From the NCBI GenBank assembly GCA_964575255.1, contig CAZNPZ010000002.1:1-64000 (forward strand): a stretch of 64,000 nucleotides of DNA, given 5' to 3'. The DNA comes from JAEZHK01 sp964575255. GTDB taxonomy: Bacteria > Bacillota > Clostridia > Christensenellales > Aristaeellaceae. Positions 24,319 to 33,378 of the stretch are shown piece by piece (position 1 is the first letter of the stretch; each line of letters opens with the position of its first letter). The position numbers were made by a program, and so were the translations under genes. The notes beneath the pieces were generated by a model. That model saw only the letters and a list, made by a program, of their open reading frames with translations. It did no database searches and was not told where the DNA came from.

Positions 24319-25299
24319 TTGCGACTGATTGCGCTCCTTCTGGCGGGGCTTCTACTGGGGTCGACAGCGGCGGCCAAAACAATGGGGGTCGAGTTTTACC
24401 GCTTGGACGACACATTCCTCTCGCTGATGCGCGAGGCGATGGAGGCGCAGGCGGCTGGCCGCGCTACGCTTGAAATCACCGGGGGTCAGAACGATCAGGC
24501 TGTGCAAAACGACTGGATCTCCGGGCATATCGACGAAGGGGTCGACGCGCTCGCGGTCAATGCGGTGGATCAGACCGCCGCGCCCTTGATCCTGGAAAAA
24601 GCGCGGGCCGCGGGCATCCCGGTCGTATTTTTCAACCAGGAGCCCGATGCGGCGTTCATGCCGGACGACGGCTGGTACTATGTGGGCGCACGCGCCGAGC
24701 AGTCGGGCAGGATGCAGGGAGAAATCATGGCGGATTACTTTCGGCGCAATCCGGGCGTGGACGCGGACGGCGACGGCATCATCCAGTGCGTGATGCTGAC
24801 CGGACAGGCGGGGCATCAGGACGCCGAGATCCGCAGCGAGACCTGCATAAGAGCGTTCGCGGAAGCCGGATTTCGAGTGGAGCTGCTCAATTCCAGGAGC
24901 GCGAACTGGCAGCGGAACGAGGCGAGGGATCTCATGGAGGCGTGGCTCACTTCATATTACAACATCGAGGCGGTGTTCTCCAACGATGACGACATGGCGC
25001 TGGGCGCGATCGACGCGCTGAAAGCCGCGGGATACTTCACCGGCGGGAAGTTTATTCCGGTGGTCGGCGTGGACGGAACCGAGGCAGCCGTGGCGGCGAT
25101 GCGCGAGGGGACGCTCCTGGGCACGGTCTACAACGACGCGGTCAACCAGGGGCGGGCGGTCGTCAACCTTTTGACGGTGCTGGCCGCGGGAGAAACGCCG
25201 ACGGAGGAGAACGTCGGCTATCCGATCACCGGCGGGAAATACATCTGGATTCCCTACGCGAAGGTGACGCCGGAATCGATCTCCACGCCGTATCCATGA
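24319..25299 (+). CDS. MglB-like galactose/sugar-binding protein
   Basis: 326 residues from TTG 24319, chosen because GGAGGGG lies 9 bases upstream and it gives a compact signal peptide (LRLIALLLAGLLLGSTAAA); ATG 24310 would sit on the ribosome site and ATG 24283 overlaps the previous stop without one. The mature part follows the D-galactose-binding protein plan: LEITGGQNDQAVQNDWI, VDALAVNAVDQTAAP, FFNQEPDAAF, VFSNDDDMALGAIDALKAAG, VGVDGTEAAVAAM and TVYNDAVNQG. The signal peptide has no lipobox. Last gene of the four-gene sensory operon; no transporter follows. Confidence 0.88.
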   Translation: MRLIALLLAGLLLGSTAAAKTMGVEFYRLDDTFLSLMREAMEAQAAGRATLEITGGQNDQAVQNDWISGHIDEGVDALAVNAVDQTAAPLILEKARAAGIPVVFFNQEPDAAFMPDDGWYYVGARAEQSGRMQGEIMADYFRRNPGVDADGDGIIQCVMLTGQAGHQDAEIRSETCIRAFAEAGFRVELLNSRSANWQRNEARDLMEAWLTSYYNIEAVFSNDDDMALGAIDALKAAGYFTGGKFIPVVGVDGTEAAVAAMREGTLLGTVYNDAVNQGRAVVNLLTVLAAGETPTEENVGYPITGGKYIWIPYAKVTPESISTPYP

Positions 25300-25356
25300 T
25301 CGAATGATCAAAGATCTCCCGATGGATTCCCGATGAGCGCGGGTGGAGGAAACGGT

Positions 25357-26208
25357 ATGCAAATGCTTCTGTTGAACGACCGTGAAGGTGTCGAGCAGGC
25401 GCTTCCCAGGTTTTACGCACGCCATGTGCTTCTGGATCAGATGGATCGTTTCGAATGCCATCGGGATGTGAATCTGATTTCCTTTGACTGGTATGATGTA
25501 AAAAAACCGCTGGAAGAGCCGAACCGCATTGTGATTTACTTCGATGCGAAGGAGCTCGTGTTCCTGTTTGAGAACGAAACGGCGCTAAAGGCGGCGGCCG
25601 ACCTCATCGGCGAAGCGCCCGAAGGCGCGCCGGGCGGCAATGCCGGTGCGCCGGAGCAGACGCTCTACCGCTTCTTCCAAGGGATGGTCAAATCGGACAA
25701 CGACCGACTGGAGGCCTTGGAAGAGGAAATCATCGCCTCGGAGGATGGCATCATGACCTCGACGAAGCGGCAGATGACCCACAGCTTCGCGCGGTTCCGC
25801 CGCACGCTGTTCGTACTGAAGCGGTATTACGAGCAGCTGAATACGATCTTCGAGGGGCTGGTGGAAAACGAGAACCGGCTGATCTCCGAGGAGAGTCTGC
25901 GCCACTTCGTGATCCTGGACGGGCGCATAGACCGGCTGTACGAAAACGTCCGCAGCCTCCGGGATTACGTGTCCCAGGTGCGCGAGGCGTATCAGGCGCA
26001 GATCGACATCGAACAGAACAGCCTCATGAAGTATTTTACCGTAATTACCGCCATCTTCATGCCGCTGACACTGCTGGTCGGTTGGTACGGGATGAATCTT
26101 CGAATGCCGGAGTTTGAGTGGGCGCACGGATACGCGTTCGTGATCTTTCTGAGCGTCGTGATCGTCATCCTGTGCATCGCGGAGTTTAAAAGACGAAAAT
26201 GGCTGTAG
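25357..26208 (+). CDS. CorA-like divalent metal ion transporter
   Basis: 283 residues, ATG 6 bases after GGAGGA. Large cytoplasmic N-terminal domain with a long helical region (about 120-225), then two membrane segments at the C-terminus with the signature YGMN (in LVGWYGMNLRMPEFEW) between them and a short basic tail. CorA forms pentameric Mg2+/Co2+/Ni2+ channels. The loop has PEFEW where Mg2+ transporters usually have MPEL/E-type residues, as in many Clostridia homologues. Shorter than E. coli CorA (316), within family range. Confidence 0.92.
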   Translation: MQMLLLNDREGVEQALPRFYARHVLLDQMDRFECHRDVNLISFDWYDVKKPLEEPNRIVIYFDAKELVFLFENETALKAAADLIGEAPEGAPGGNAGAPEQTLYRFFQGMVKSDNDRLEALEEEIIASEDGIMTSTKRQMTHSFARFRRTLFVLKRYYEQLNTIFEGLVENENRLISEESLRHFVILDGRIDRLYENVRSLRDYVSQVREAYQAQIDIEQNSLMKYFTVITAIFMPLTLLVGWYGMNLRMPEFEWAHGYAFVIFLSVVIVILCIAEFKRRKWL

Positions 26209-26210
26209 CT

Positions 26211-26430
26211 GCGTGTGGACAAAGTCGACACGCGCAAAGGGAATCTGCTGCCGCATCTTCCCTAACGGGGTCGGTTTCCTGAAACGCCTGCGGGCGTTTC
26301 CGTGCGGAAACCGGATCGGGTGCGCTTTCCCCGTCGGCAAGCTCGGCTTTGGGGGAAAGCCAAATCCGGCCTACATGCCGCCGGATTTGATGATATGCGG
26401 GGATTTGGCGCTCTCACCCTCCACAGAGGG
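26211..26430 (+). repeat. Dispersed intergenic repeat, copy C
   Basis: Starts 2 bases after the corA-like stop. Blocks: GCGTGTGGAC-AAA-GTCGACACGC, GCAAAGGGAATCTGC, nested GGTTTCC/GGAAACC around GAAACGCCTG/CGGGCGTTTC, CGCTTTCCCCGTCGGCAAGC with GCTCGGCTTTGGGGGAAAGC, and CCGGCCTACATGCCGCCGG. This is the most complete copy and overlaps the 3' end region of the convergent membrane-protein gene within about 10 bases. Confidence 0.85.
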
Positions 26431-26439
26431 CTTCTGCGG

Positions 26440-26808
26440 TCAAATAAGCTGCAATAGGCTGATATAGTCCTTGCCGGGGCCGAGCAGCCAGACGGCGGCG
26501 CCGACGGCGATGCCGATCAGGGAAACCGCCCACACCCATACGAGGATGCGCCCCGCGACGAGGTCATTCCTGCGCACGCGCGTAAACCTGTAAGGGTTTC
26601 TGAAGCGGATCCTGAGCAGAAGGTGCGCGATTCCCATCAGGATCGACACAATCAGGATGAGGAGGCCCGCCGCCAGCACGTACATGCCGAACGCCAGGAA
26701 ATCCTGCAGCGGCAGGCGCATCGCGAGCACCGCGCCAACGATCAGAACGACCAGCGCCGCAAGCGCCGTTATGCCGGCCCAGAATCCCAAAAACCTCGTC
26801 GCTTTCAT
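26440..26808 (-). CDS. Hypothetical small membrane protein
   Basis: 122 residues from ATG 26808 with GGAGGG upstream; longer upstream frames lack a ribosome site. Three hydrophobic segments (about 8-28, 35-60 and 85-110) separated by a basic loop RIRFRNPYRFTRVRRNDL. No recognised motif. A TATAAT at 26867-26872 on the minus strand, with weak -35, could be its promoter. Confidence 0.65.
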   Translation of the reverse strand: MKATRFLGFWAGITALAALVVLIVGAVLAMRLPLQDFLAFGMYVLAAGLLILIVSILMGIAHLLLRIRFRNPYRFTRVRRNDLVAGRILVWVWAVSLIGIAVGAAVWLLGPGKDYISLLQLI

Positions 26809-26959
26809 ACGTTCCCTCCGCCCAGAAGGCATCATTCGCGCCCAATCATTTGAATCAGGCGAAACTATTATACTACATTCTTGGACGTTTGAAGCGGGTA
26901 ACCGGATGCACGAACGGTAAAATTGCATGGAAATGTATGATTTATTGGGAAGGCGCATC

Positions 26960-27127
26960 ATGACCAACATTCAGATTCGACGTCGAAACCGGCGCAAAGA
27001 AGAAGCCGCGCAAACAGGCGATACCAGTGGAGCGCTGAAGGTTACCCGGAAAAACACAACTCAAGTGCGGCGAGCTGTTTCAGCCCGCCGCCCATACGTT
27101 TATCAGGGATTGTCATTAGCCGCGTGA
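26960..27127 (+). CDS. Doubtful small basic ORF (55 aa)
   Basis: A short frame rich in Arg and Lys (MTNIQIRRRNRRKEEAAQTG at the start) with GGGAAGG 6 bases before the ATG. No domain or promoter supports it. It is the only candidate in the gene-free stretch 26809-27215, which otherwise shows a weak minus-strand promoter at its left and an imperfect hairpin (AGCGGA/TCCGCT, about 27153-27195) that may end the lysozyme transcript. Confidence 0.25.
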   Translation: MTNIQIRRRNRRKEEAAQTGDTSGALKVTRKNTTQVRRAVSARRPYVYQGLSLAA

Positions 27128-27215
27128 CCTGTTGTTTTCTGTTTCCGGTGCCTGACGCAGGCGAGCGGAACCGCCCGGATATGGGTGGCTCCGCTGTCTG
27201 AAACGTTTTGTGAGA

Positions 27216-29009
27216 TCAGGATGTGAAGAAGGACAGCGGCTTGGTGCCCATCAGCCGGTTGACGTCCACGTCTCCTTTGATGCCGCCAACTCGTGCCACG
27301 CTGGAATATTGGTGCAGGTCGCAACCGAAGTCGGGTGTCGAATCCACCGAACCGGTGTTTGATCCGTAGTGGGGGATCCAGATGAAATCAAACTTGGAGG
27401 TGTCCACATTGTATTGCCTGTAACGGTGATGCGCGATGTAGCAGCCGACCTTGCGCACGCCCAGTTCCCGAAGCCTGTCGCCGAACGCCTCGATGCTGGC
27501 TCCGGTCAGCACAGACTCCTCGGCGTCGTAGGCGTAAAACAGTGGGTTGTAGGCTTTGGCGAACGAGTATGCCTTGTCCGCCTCCTGGCGCGCCTTGTCC
27601 GTTGTCGATGCCATGCCGTAGTAGTACACGCCGAACGGGATGCCGTAAGAGAGGCACTTCGCAGCGTACGTCTTGAAACGCGCGTCGATGTCCATTTGGC
27701 CAGCCCTCTCATGACTTGCCGAATATGTGACACCGCAACGCAGGATCACGAACGCCACGTTCTTTTTCAGAAGGCTCCAGTCGGACACGGTGTTCCAGCG
27801 GGAGATGTCGATGATCGCGCCGTTTTTGTTGAGTTCCTCCGCGAGCACCGTGACGGTAAAGGAGTTGGTCTTTCCATTCGCTGTCTTGGCGCGGACGGTT
27901 GTTGTGCCCATCTTCAGCCCCCTGACCACACCGCCCGACACGGACACGATGGAGGAATCCTTGCTGGACCATTTAACCGACTGCGATGCTTTTTCCGGGT
28001 AAACCGAGACATTCAGTTTCAGTGTGCCCTTCAAAAGCACCGTGTGCGTACTGCCGCTCACCTTGACGCCGGTCGCGGGGGGCGGCAATACGGTGACATT
28101 GCAGCTTCGCTTGACGCCGCTGGCTGTTCTTACCATAATGGTCGCGCTGCCGACATCCAACGCCGTCAGTACCCCGCCTTCTACCTTGACCACGTCCGGA
28201 TTGCTGCTCGACCACGATAACGTCTCGTAGATCGCGGAGGCGGGGGAGACGGACGGCTTTAATGTGTAGCTTTTGCCGTAGTCGAGCGTCAGGCTGGTCT
28301 TGGAAAGGGTGATCTTGGAAGCAGTGGAATGGGACCTGTACCGGCTGGAAAGGCGTGCGACGCCGCTTTTCAGAGTCGTATATTTTGCGGAGGAGGAGAA
28401 GGTCACATAGGGGAGGGAGGATCCCTTCTTCGCGTATGCCGCGCAGAACGCGGCGTAAGCCGCGTTGTATTCCGAGGCTGTGGCTTCCTTCCCGTCAACC
28501 TTGTAGAGGCTCTTTCCGCCCTTGGTGGCGCGGGACAGGTACAGCGCCGTCTGAAGTTTCCCGCTGTCGCTCCGAATGAAGGCCAACCGGGTCGAGGTGG
28601 TGACGCCGCCCGAAACGCCCGTAATCGAAACCGACAGGCAAGGCGTCAGCGCGGAATTCGCTCGGAGCGCGAACGAGGCTGAACGAACGCCGGGGAACGT
28701 TACGGCGGAGAAATCAAAACCGTCGGAAGCCATCTGGCCGACCGAGCCGGACTTCACCGAATACACGGCTAGCCGGAAGGTGCGGCTCTCGCCCTTGACC
28801 GACGCAAGCTGCGCCATCTCCGGCGTGCCGTCGCCCGTCAGATCGACCAGGGCCACCGCCCGCTTGGCGCGAAGCTGGCCTTGCTGGCTGTTTAACAGGT
28901 TCAGATAGAGCGTCCGATAGTCCGCGTCCGCGAACGCAACGGAGAAAAGCGACCATAAGATCGCCGTCAGAAGCGCCAGTACCGCCGCTCTCTGAGGGAA
29001 ACGCCGCAT
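27216..29009 (-). CDS. GH25 lysozyme with two bacterial Ig-like (Big_2) domains
   Basis: 597 residues from ATG 29009. A signal peptide (about 1-28, ending SVAFADA) leads into an about 200-residue N-terminal domain, two Big_2 domains (about 231-310 and 316-392, with SKITLSKTSLTLDYGKSYTL and SWSSSNPDVVKVEGGVLTAL) and a C-terminal glycosyl hydrolase 25 domain from about 398. That domain shows IIDISRWN, the acidic FYAYDAEE pair near 496, DLHQYSS and DVDVNRLMG, all expected for muramidase activity on peptidoglycan. Exported; likely wall turnover or defence. It has its own strong promoter. Confidence 0.92.
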   Translation of the reverse strand: MRRFPQRAAVLALLTAILWSLFSVAFADADYRTLYLNLLNSQQGQLRAKRAVALVDLTGDGTPEMAQLASVKGESRTFRLAVYSVKSGSVGQMASDGFDFSAVTFPGVRSASFALRANSALTPCLSVSITGVSGGVTTSTRLAFIRSDSGKLQTALYLSRATKGGKSLYKVDGKEATASEYNAAYAAFCAAYAKKGSSLPYVTFSSSAKYTTLKSGVARLSSRYRSHSTASKITLSKTSLTLDYGKSYTLKPSVSPASAIYETLSWSSSNPDVVKVEGGVLTALDVGSATIMVRTASGVKRSCNVTVLPPPATGVKVSGSTHTVLLKGTLKLNVSVYPEKASQSVKWSSKDSSIVSVSGGVVRGLKMGTTTVRAKTANGKTNSFTVTVLAEELNKNGAIIDISRWNTVSDWSLLKKNVAFVILRCGVTYSASHERAGQMDIDARFKTYAAKCLSYGIPFGVYYYGMASTTDKARQEADKAYSFAKAYNPLFYAYDAEESVLTGASIEAFGDRLRELGVRKVGCYIAHHRYRQYNVDTSKFDFIWIPHYGSNTGSVDSTPDFGCDLHQYSSVARVGGIKGDVDVNRLMGTKPLSFFTS

Positions 29010-29047
29010 TTCACCACGCCTTTGTAACAATATATTCCATATATTTA

Positions 29048-29076
29048 ATTCTAATGTAATATATGGCGATTGTCAA
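29048..29076 (-). promoter_or_regulatory. Promoter of the GH25 lysozyme gene
   Basis: Minus-strand TTGACA (29071-29076), exact 17-base spacer, TAGAAT (29048-29053), in an unusually AT-rich stretch for this window. Confidence 0.85.
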
Positions 29077-29170
29077 TAGGTGGTTGCAATTTGCCTGGGT
29101 TTGTGCGATACTTTGAACGCGCGATTGCGTGTATATTAACAAAATAGTGCGGTCTTGGGGGCGTAATGGC

Positions 29171-30178
29171 ATGAAAACGCGGCTTCCCACGCCGATCGGG
29201 AGGGTTTTTCGGGCAACGGTTCTGATCCTCCTGACGGCGGCCATGCTGGGCTTATCCGGCTGTTCCGGTCATGAGGAAGCAAATAAGGAGAACGCCGTCA
29301 TTTTAGGCTTTTCGCAGTTGGGCAGCGAGAGCGGCTGGCGGATCGGCAACTCCCGCGACATCATCGCGGCGGCCGACCGCGCGGGCGTCCGGCTGATGTT
29401 TGAAAACGCGGAACAAAAACAGGAGAACCAGATCAAGGCGATCCGCTCGTTCATCGCCTATCAGGTGGATGTGATCGCGTTCGCGCCGATCGTCGAGGAC
29501 GGCTGGACCAACGTACTGACCGAGGCGCGCGACGCCGGAATCCCGGTTTTATGCACCGACCGCTTCATCAGCGTGGCGGATGAAAACCTGATCATCGGCT
29601 TCGTCGGCTCCGATTTCTTACAGGAGGGCAGGCGCGCGGGCGAATTCCTGAAGGAAAAAGCCGACAAGATGGGCAAGAATCACCTGCGCATCGTCGAAAT
29701 CACCGGCACCGTGGATTCTACGCCGATGCGGCAGCGCGCCATCGGTTTCCGGAACGTGATCGAGGGCGACCCCCGGTTTGAAATCGTGGAGTCGATCTCC
29801 GGCGACTTTTTGAAGTCCAAGGGCAAGGAGTGCATGCAGAGCATCCTGAAGGAGCAGGGGCTGGGCATCGACGTGCTGTATTCCCACAACGACGCGATGA
29901 CATTGGGCGCGATTGAGGCGATTGAAGCCGCGGGCCTCACACCGGGGAAGGACATCGTAATCATCACCGTGGACGGCGAGCAGGGCGCGATTGATCTATT
30001 GAAACATGGCAAGATCAACTGTGTCGTCGAATGCACGCCGAAGATCGGCGACATCATCATGAGCCTCTCGAAGAAACTGGCGGCGGGGGAGAAGGTCGAG
30101 CGGTACACCTACTCGGAGGAGACCGTGTTTACGGAATTTGACGAAAACCTTCAGGACATCCCCGCGAGGGGTTATTAA
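29171..30178 (+). CDS. Sugar-binding lipoprotein, YtfQ-like, likely sensor subunit
   Basis: 335 residues. Signal peptide with lipobox LSGC (Cys about 33), then a galactofuranose-binding-protein-like fold: LGFSQLGSESGWRIGN, MFENAEQKQENQIKAIRSFI, VDVIAFAPIVEDGWTNVL, VLCTDRFI, YSHNDAMTLGAIEAIEAAG. It is clearly paralogous to the transporter SBP at 33379. Its gene directly precedes and nearly touches a kinase gene, while the transporter genes follow another SBP, so a role in presenting ligand to the kinase is proposed. The start codon has only a weak GGGGG ribosome site. Confidence 0.88.
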   Translation: MKTRLPTPIGRVFRATVLILLTAAMLGLSGCSGHEEANKENAVILGFSQLGSESGWRIGNSRDIIAAADRAGVRLMFENAEQKQENQIKAIRSFIAYQVDVIAFAPIVEDGWTNVLTEARDAGIPVLCTDRFISVADENLIIGFVGSDFLQEGRRAGEFLKEKADKMGKNHLRIVEITGTVDSTPMRQRAIGFRNVIEGDPRFEIVESISGDFLKSKGKECMQSILKEQGLGIDVLYSHNDAMTLGAIEAIEAAGLTPGKDIVIITVDGEQGAIDLLKHGKINCVVECTPKIGDIIMSLSKKLAAGEKVERYTYSEETVFTEFDENLQDIPARGY

Positions 30179-30179
30179 G

Positions 30180-31634
30180 ATGCGGCCCGGCCTGTTTTCC
30201 CGGCTTGGCGACTCGCTGCGCGGTCGGATCAACCTGTCAATTTTTGTGGTGCTGCTTCTGATGCTGATCCCCGCGATCGCGTCGATCAGCATGATGACCA
30301 ACTATGCCCGCCAGTACCACGACGTCATCACAAGGATGGACCGCATTTCGTCGCTGTCACCGGTCATCAACGACAACCTGCTGGGCGAGATGTGGTCGAT
30401 CGTCGCCGGACGCGTCACGTTTGGAGAGGGCGACCAGTTTCAAACCCTGGACGACGTGTGCCGTGAGATGGACCAGTTGATCGCGGCGGATTCCGCCAGC
30501 CAGCTGGAGATGACCGTCGCCCGGCGCACGATGAATACCCTCCGAAAGTACATCGAAAACCTGGGCGCGCAGATGCTCGCAGGTTCCACCGTGGATCAGG
30601 ACGAGCAGACGCTCGTCGAGATCCGGAACGTCGGCTCGCTGGTCGTGGACATGCTGGGCGACGCAATCACCGCGGAAATCGACGCCTCAATGTCTGCGAG
30701 CAACCAGCTGCAGCGGGTTGTGAAGGTCACGCTGGCCATCGAGTTGAGCCTCCTTCTGGTGGCACTCACGTTCGCATTCATCGCGCAGCGCTCGCTCGGC
30801 CGCGCCATCGGCCGCCCCATCGAGCAGTTGAAGGACTTCGCGGGCATGATCGCGGGCGGCCACCTGGACGTGCGCGCGCCGGAGCCGGGCGTTTCGGAGC
30901 TGTCCGAACTGACCAAGAGCCTCAACGCGATGGCCGGAAAGCTGTCGCAGCTGATCGAGGAAAACATCAAGGAACAGGAAAACCTGAAAAAGAGCGAGAT
31001 GCGCGCGCTGCAGGCGCAGATCGCGCCGCACTTCCTGTACAACACGCTGGACGCGATCATCTGGCTGGCCGAGGCGCGGAAGATGAGCGAGGTCATCACC
31101 GTCACCCGCGCATTGTCCAACTTCTTCCGAATTTCGCTGTCGGGCGGACAGGACTGGATCACGATCCGGCAGGAGGTCGAGCACCTGGAGGGGTATCTGA
31201 CCATCCAGAAGGTGCGCTACCGCGACATCCTGGATTACGACATTCAGGTGGACGAGTCGCTCTACGACCTCTATATTTTGAAGCTGGTCATCCAGCCGCT
31301 GGTCGAGAACGCGATCTACCACGGCATCAAGAACCGGCGCGGCGGCGGCAAGCTGTCGGTCGCGGTGGAGCGGCGGGGCGGGATGCTGTCGGTTCGGGTA
31401 TCGGACGACGGCGCTGGCATGCCCTCCGAGCGGCTTGAGGCGATCTGCCGCGCACTGGAGGACTCCATTCCGCCCGATACCGAGTCCGGCTACGGGCTGT
31501 ACAGCGTGGACAAGCGGCTGAAGCTCTACTACAACCAGCCGGAAGGGCTGACGGTGAAGAGCGCGCAGGGGGAAGGCACTACCATCGAATTCACCGTGCC
31601 AATTCGTGAAAGCCGGGAGGCAAAAGATGTATAA
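30180..31634 (+). CDS. Sensor histidine kinase (LytS/YesM-type)
   Basis: 484 residues, ATG 9 bases after GAGGGG. Two membrane segments (about 18-40 and 178-198) flank a mostly helical outer domain of about 135 residues, unlike the Cache domain of the 21.6-kb kinase. HAMP about 200-255, phospho-His in QIAPHFLYNTLDAIIWLA (about 285), N box LVENAIYHGI and G box DDGAGM. It sits between the sensory lipoprotein and its regulator, whose start overlaps its stop by 8 bases. A helical outer domain is what one expects of kinases that dimerise around a binding protein (inference). Confidence 0.92.
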   Translation: MRPGLFSRLGDSLRGRINLSIFVVLLLMLIPAIASISMMTNYARQYHDVITRMDRISSLSPVINDNLLGEMWSIVAGRVTFGEGDQFQTLDDVCREMDQLIAADSASQLEMTVARRTMNTLRKYIENLGAQMLAGSTVDQDEQTLVEIRNVGSLVVDMLGDAITAEIDASMSASNQLQRVVKVTLAIELSLLLVALTFAFIAQRSLGRAIGRPIEQLKDFAGMIAGGHLDVRAPEPGVSELSELTKSLNAMAGKLSQLIEENIKEQENLKKSEMRALQAQIAPHFLYNTLDAIIWLAEARKMSEVITVTRALSNFFRISLSGGQDWITIRQEVEHLEGYLTIQKVRYRDILDYDIQVDESLYDLYILKLVIQPLVENAIYHGIKNRRGGGKLSVAVERRGGMLSVRVSDDGAGMPSERLEAICRALEDSIPPDTESGYGLYSVDKRLKLYYNQPEGLTVKSAQGEGTTIEFTVPIRESREAKDV

Positions 31635-33198
31635 GGCGTTCGTAGTGGATGACGAGATCGTCATCCGGGAAGGCATTCGCAACAATTTTCCGTGGGAGGA
31701 GAGCGGGTTCCTTCTGGCGGGCGAGGCGCCGGATGGCGAGATCGCGCTGTCGATGCTGCAGGATATCAAGCCGGACATTCTGATAACCGACATCAAGATG
31801 CCGTTCATGGACGGGCTGACGCTGTGCCGCAAGATCGTGCGCACCATGCCCTGGATCCACATCGTGATCCTGTCGGGCTATGACGATTTTTCCTACGCCA
31901 AGGAGGCCATCTCGCTTGGCGTCAAGGAATACCTGTTGAAGCCGGTCAGCGCGCACGAACTGGGCGAAGTTTTGCATAGAATCGCGCTGTCCATCGACGA
32001 GGAGCGCCGCCAGCAGGCGGACTTTGAGGCGATGCGGCGCCAACTGGACTCCTCCAGCCGCTTCATGCAGGAAAAACTTTTGCTGGAACTCTTATCCGGC
32101 ACGCCGGGTGAGAATGTACTGGAGCAGGCGCGGAAACTGCGCATCAACCTCCTCGCCCGCTGGTACCGGGTGATGCTGATCGCGACCGGAGAGCAGGACG
32201 ACATGCTCCGGGTGCGCGCCCACGCGCAACGGCTTGCGGAAGGCTCCGGCGGTGCGGTCAACCTGTGCGAAACCGGCGGGCGGATCGCGGTGATCGTGAT
32301 GGGCGACAGCGCCGAAGACCTCGAAGAGCGCGCGTTCGCGTTCGCGCAGGCGGTCAAGTACGAAGTGGAGCGATCCATCGGTGTGACGCTCCGGGTCGCG
32401 ATCGGCGCGCCTTCCGACGGCATCGACGGCGTGGCCGACTCCTACGCCTCCGCGCAGAATGTGCTCAAGGGCATGGCGATCACCACGGAGACCCGCATCA
32501 TGGATACGATGGATCTGAACATGCAGGTGGGCGCGAAGCTGATGGGGCTGGACGTGGTGCCGCTGTTTGAGAAGCTGCGCTACGCCTCCAGCCAGGAGGC
32601 CGACGAAATTCTAAAGGCGCATTTTGATTCGATCGGAACGGTCGCGCGGCAGTCGGTCATCATGGCCAACTACCTGTACGTGGACATTCTGCTTGCCGCG
32701 ATGCGTGTGATCCGCGAGAACGGCGGCGAGCCCGCCGAGATCATTCCGGAAGCCGTGCAGCAGCAGACCGGCGCGCTCAAGACGTTCTCCGGACAGGAGG
32801 ACATGGTGGACTCCGCCAGAGGAATCCTGCTCAAGGCAATCCAGTTCCGGGACAGTCAGACCATGTCCCGCTACGGCTCGGTCATCCGCAGCGCCTGCGC
32901 CTACATCGACCAGAACTACATGAACCCGGACATGACATTGAGCGACGTGGCCAAGCACGTGGCGCTGTCCAACAACCACTTCTGCACGGTGTTTTCGCAG
33001 GAGATGGGCAATACCTTCATCGAATACCTGACGGCGCTGCGGATGAAAAAAGCGCGGGAGCTTTTAAAGAGCACCGACATGCGCTCCAGCGAAGTGGCCG
33101 TCGCCATCGGCTACAACGACCCGCACTACTTCAGTTATCTGTTCAAGAAAAACGTCGGAATGAACCCAAGGGATTACCGAAATTCGTGCAAAAGGTAA
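31627..33198 (+). CDS. YesN-type response regulator (receiver + AraC HTH)
   Basis: 523 residues. Receiver 1-125 with VVDDEIVIREG, phospho-Asp in ILITDIKMPFMDGL and Lys in YLLKPVS; middle helical region; C-terminal AraC-type double HTH (NPDMTLSDVAKHVALSNNHF and STDMRSSEVAVAIGYNDPHY). GGAGG lies before the ATG, which is inside the kinase gene's last codons. Expected to activate the importer genes that follow; the promoter before the next gene has a good -10 but poor -35, fitting an activated promoter. Confidence 0.93.
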   Translation: MYKAFVVDDEIVIREGIRNNFPWEESGFLLAGEAPDGEIALSMLQDIKPDILITDIKMPFMDGLTLCRKIVRTMPWIHIVILSGYDDFSYAKEAISLGVKEYLLKPVSAHELGEVLHRIALSIDEERRQQADFEAMRRQLDSSSRFMQEKLLLELLSGTPGENVLEQARKLRINLLARWYRVMLIATGEQDDMLRVRAHAQRLAEGSGGAVNLCETGGRIAVIVMGDSAEDLEERAFAFAQAVKYEVERSIGVTLRVAIGAPSDGIDGVADSYASAQNVLKGMAITTETRIMDTMDLNMQVGAKLMGLDVVPLFEKLRYASSQEADEILKAHFDSIGTVARQSVIMANYLYVDILLAAMRVIRENGGEPAEIIPEAVQQQTGALKTFSGQEDMVDSARGILLKAIQFRDSQTMSRYGSVIRSACAYIDQNYMNPDMTLSDVAKHVALSNNHFCTVFSQEMGNTFIEYLTALRMKKARELLKSTDMRSSEVAVAIGYNDPHYFSYLFKKNVGMNPRDYRNSCKR

Positions 33199-33314
33199 AA
33201 ACAGTAAATATTCGACTGTATACCGGAAGAAAATCACCCTCCTGAACGCTTGCCCGGAATTGCGAGAAGATAACCGCCAATCGGCGGAATCTATCCTGTT
33301 TCCTACGCATGTTA

Positions 33315-33333
33315 AGTATGATAGCATCATACT
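33315..33333 (+). promoter_or_regulatory. Operator-like palindrome and -10 region before the importer SBP
   Basis: A perfect 8-bp inverted repeat AGTATGAT-AGC-ATCATACT includes a TATGAT that could be the -10 hexamer (33317-33322); no good -35 lies 16-18 bases upstream. A second palindrome GCGGTAAACCGC follows at 33338-33349. This arrangement suits a regulated promoter. Confidence 0.5.
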
Positions 33334-33378
33334 AGAAGCGGTAAACCGCTCATAACGAAAATGGAGGGACGACTTATT

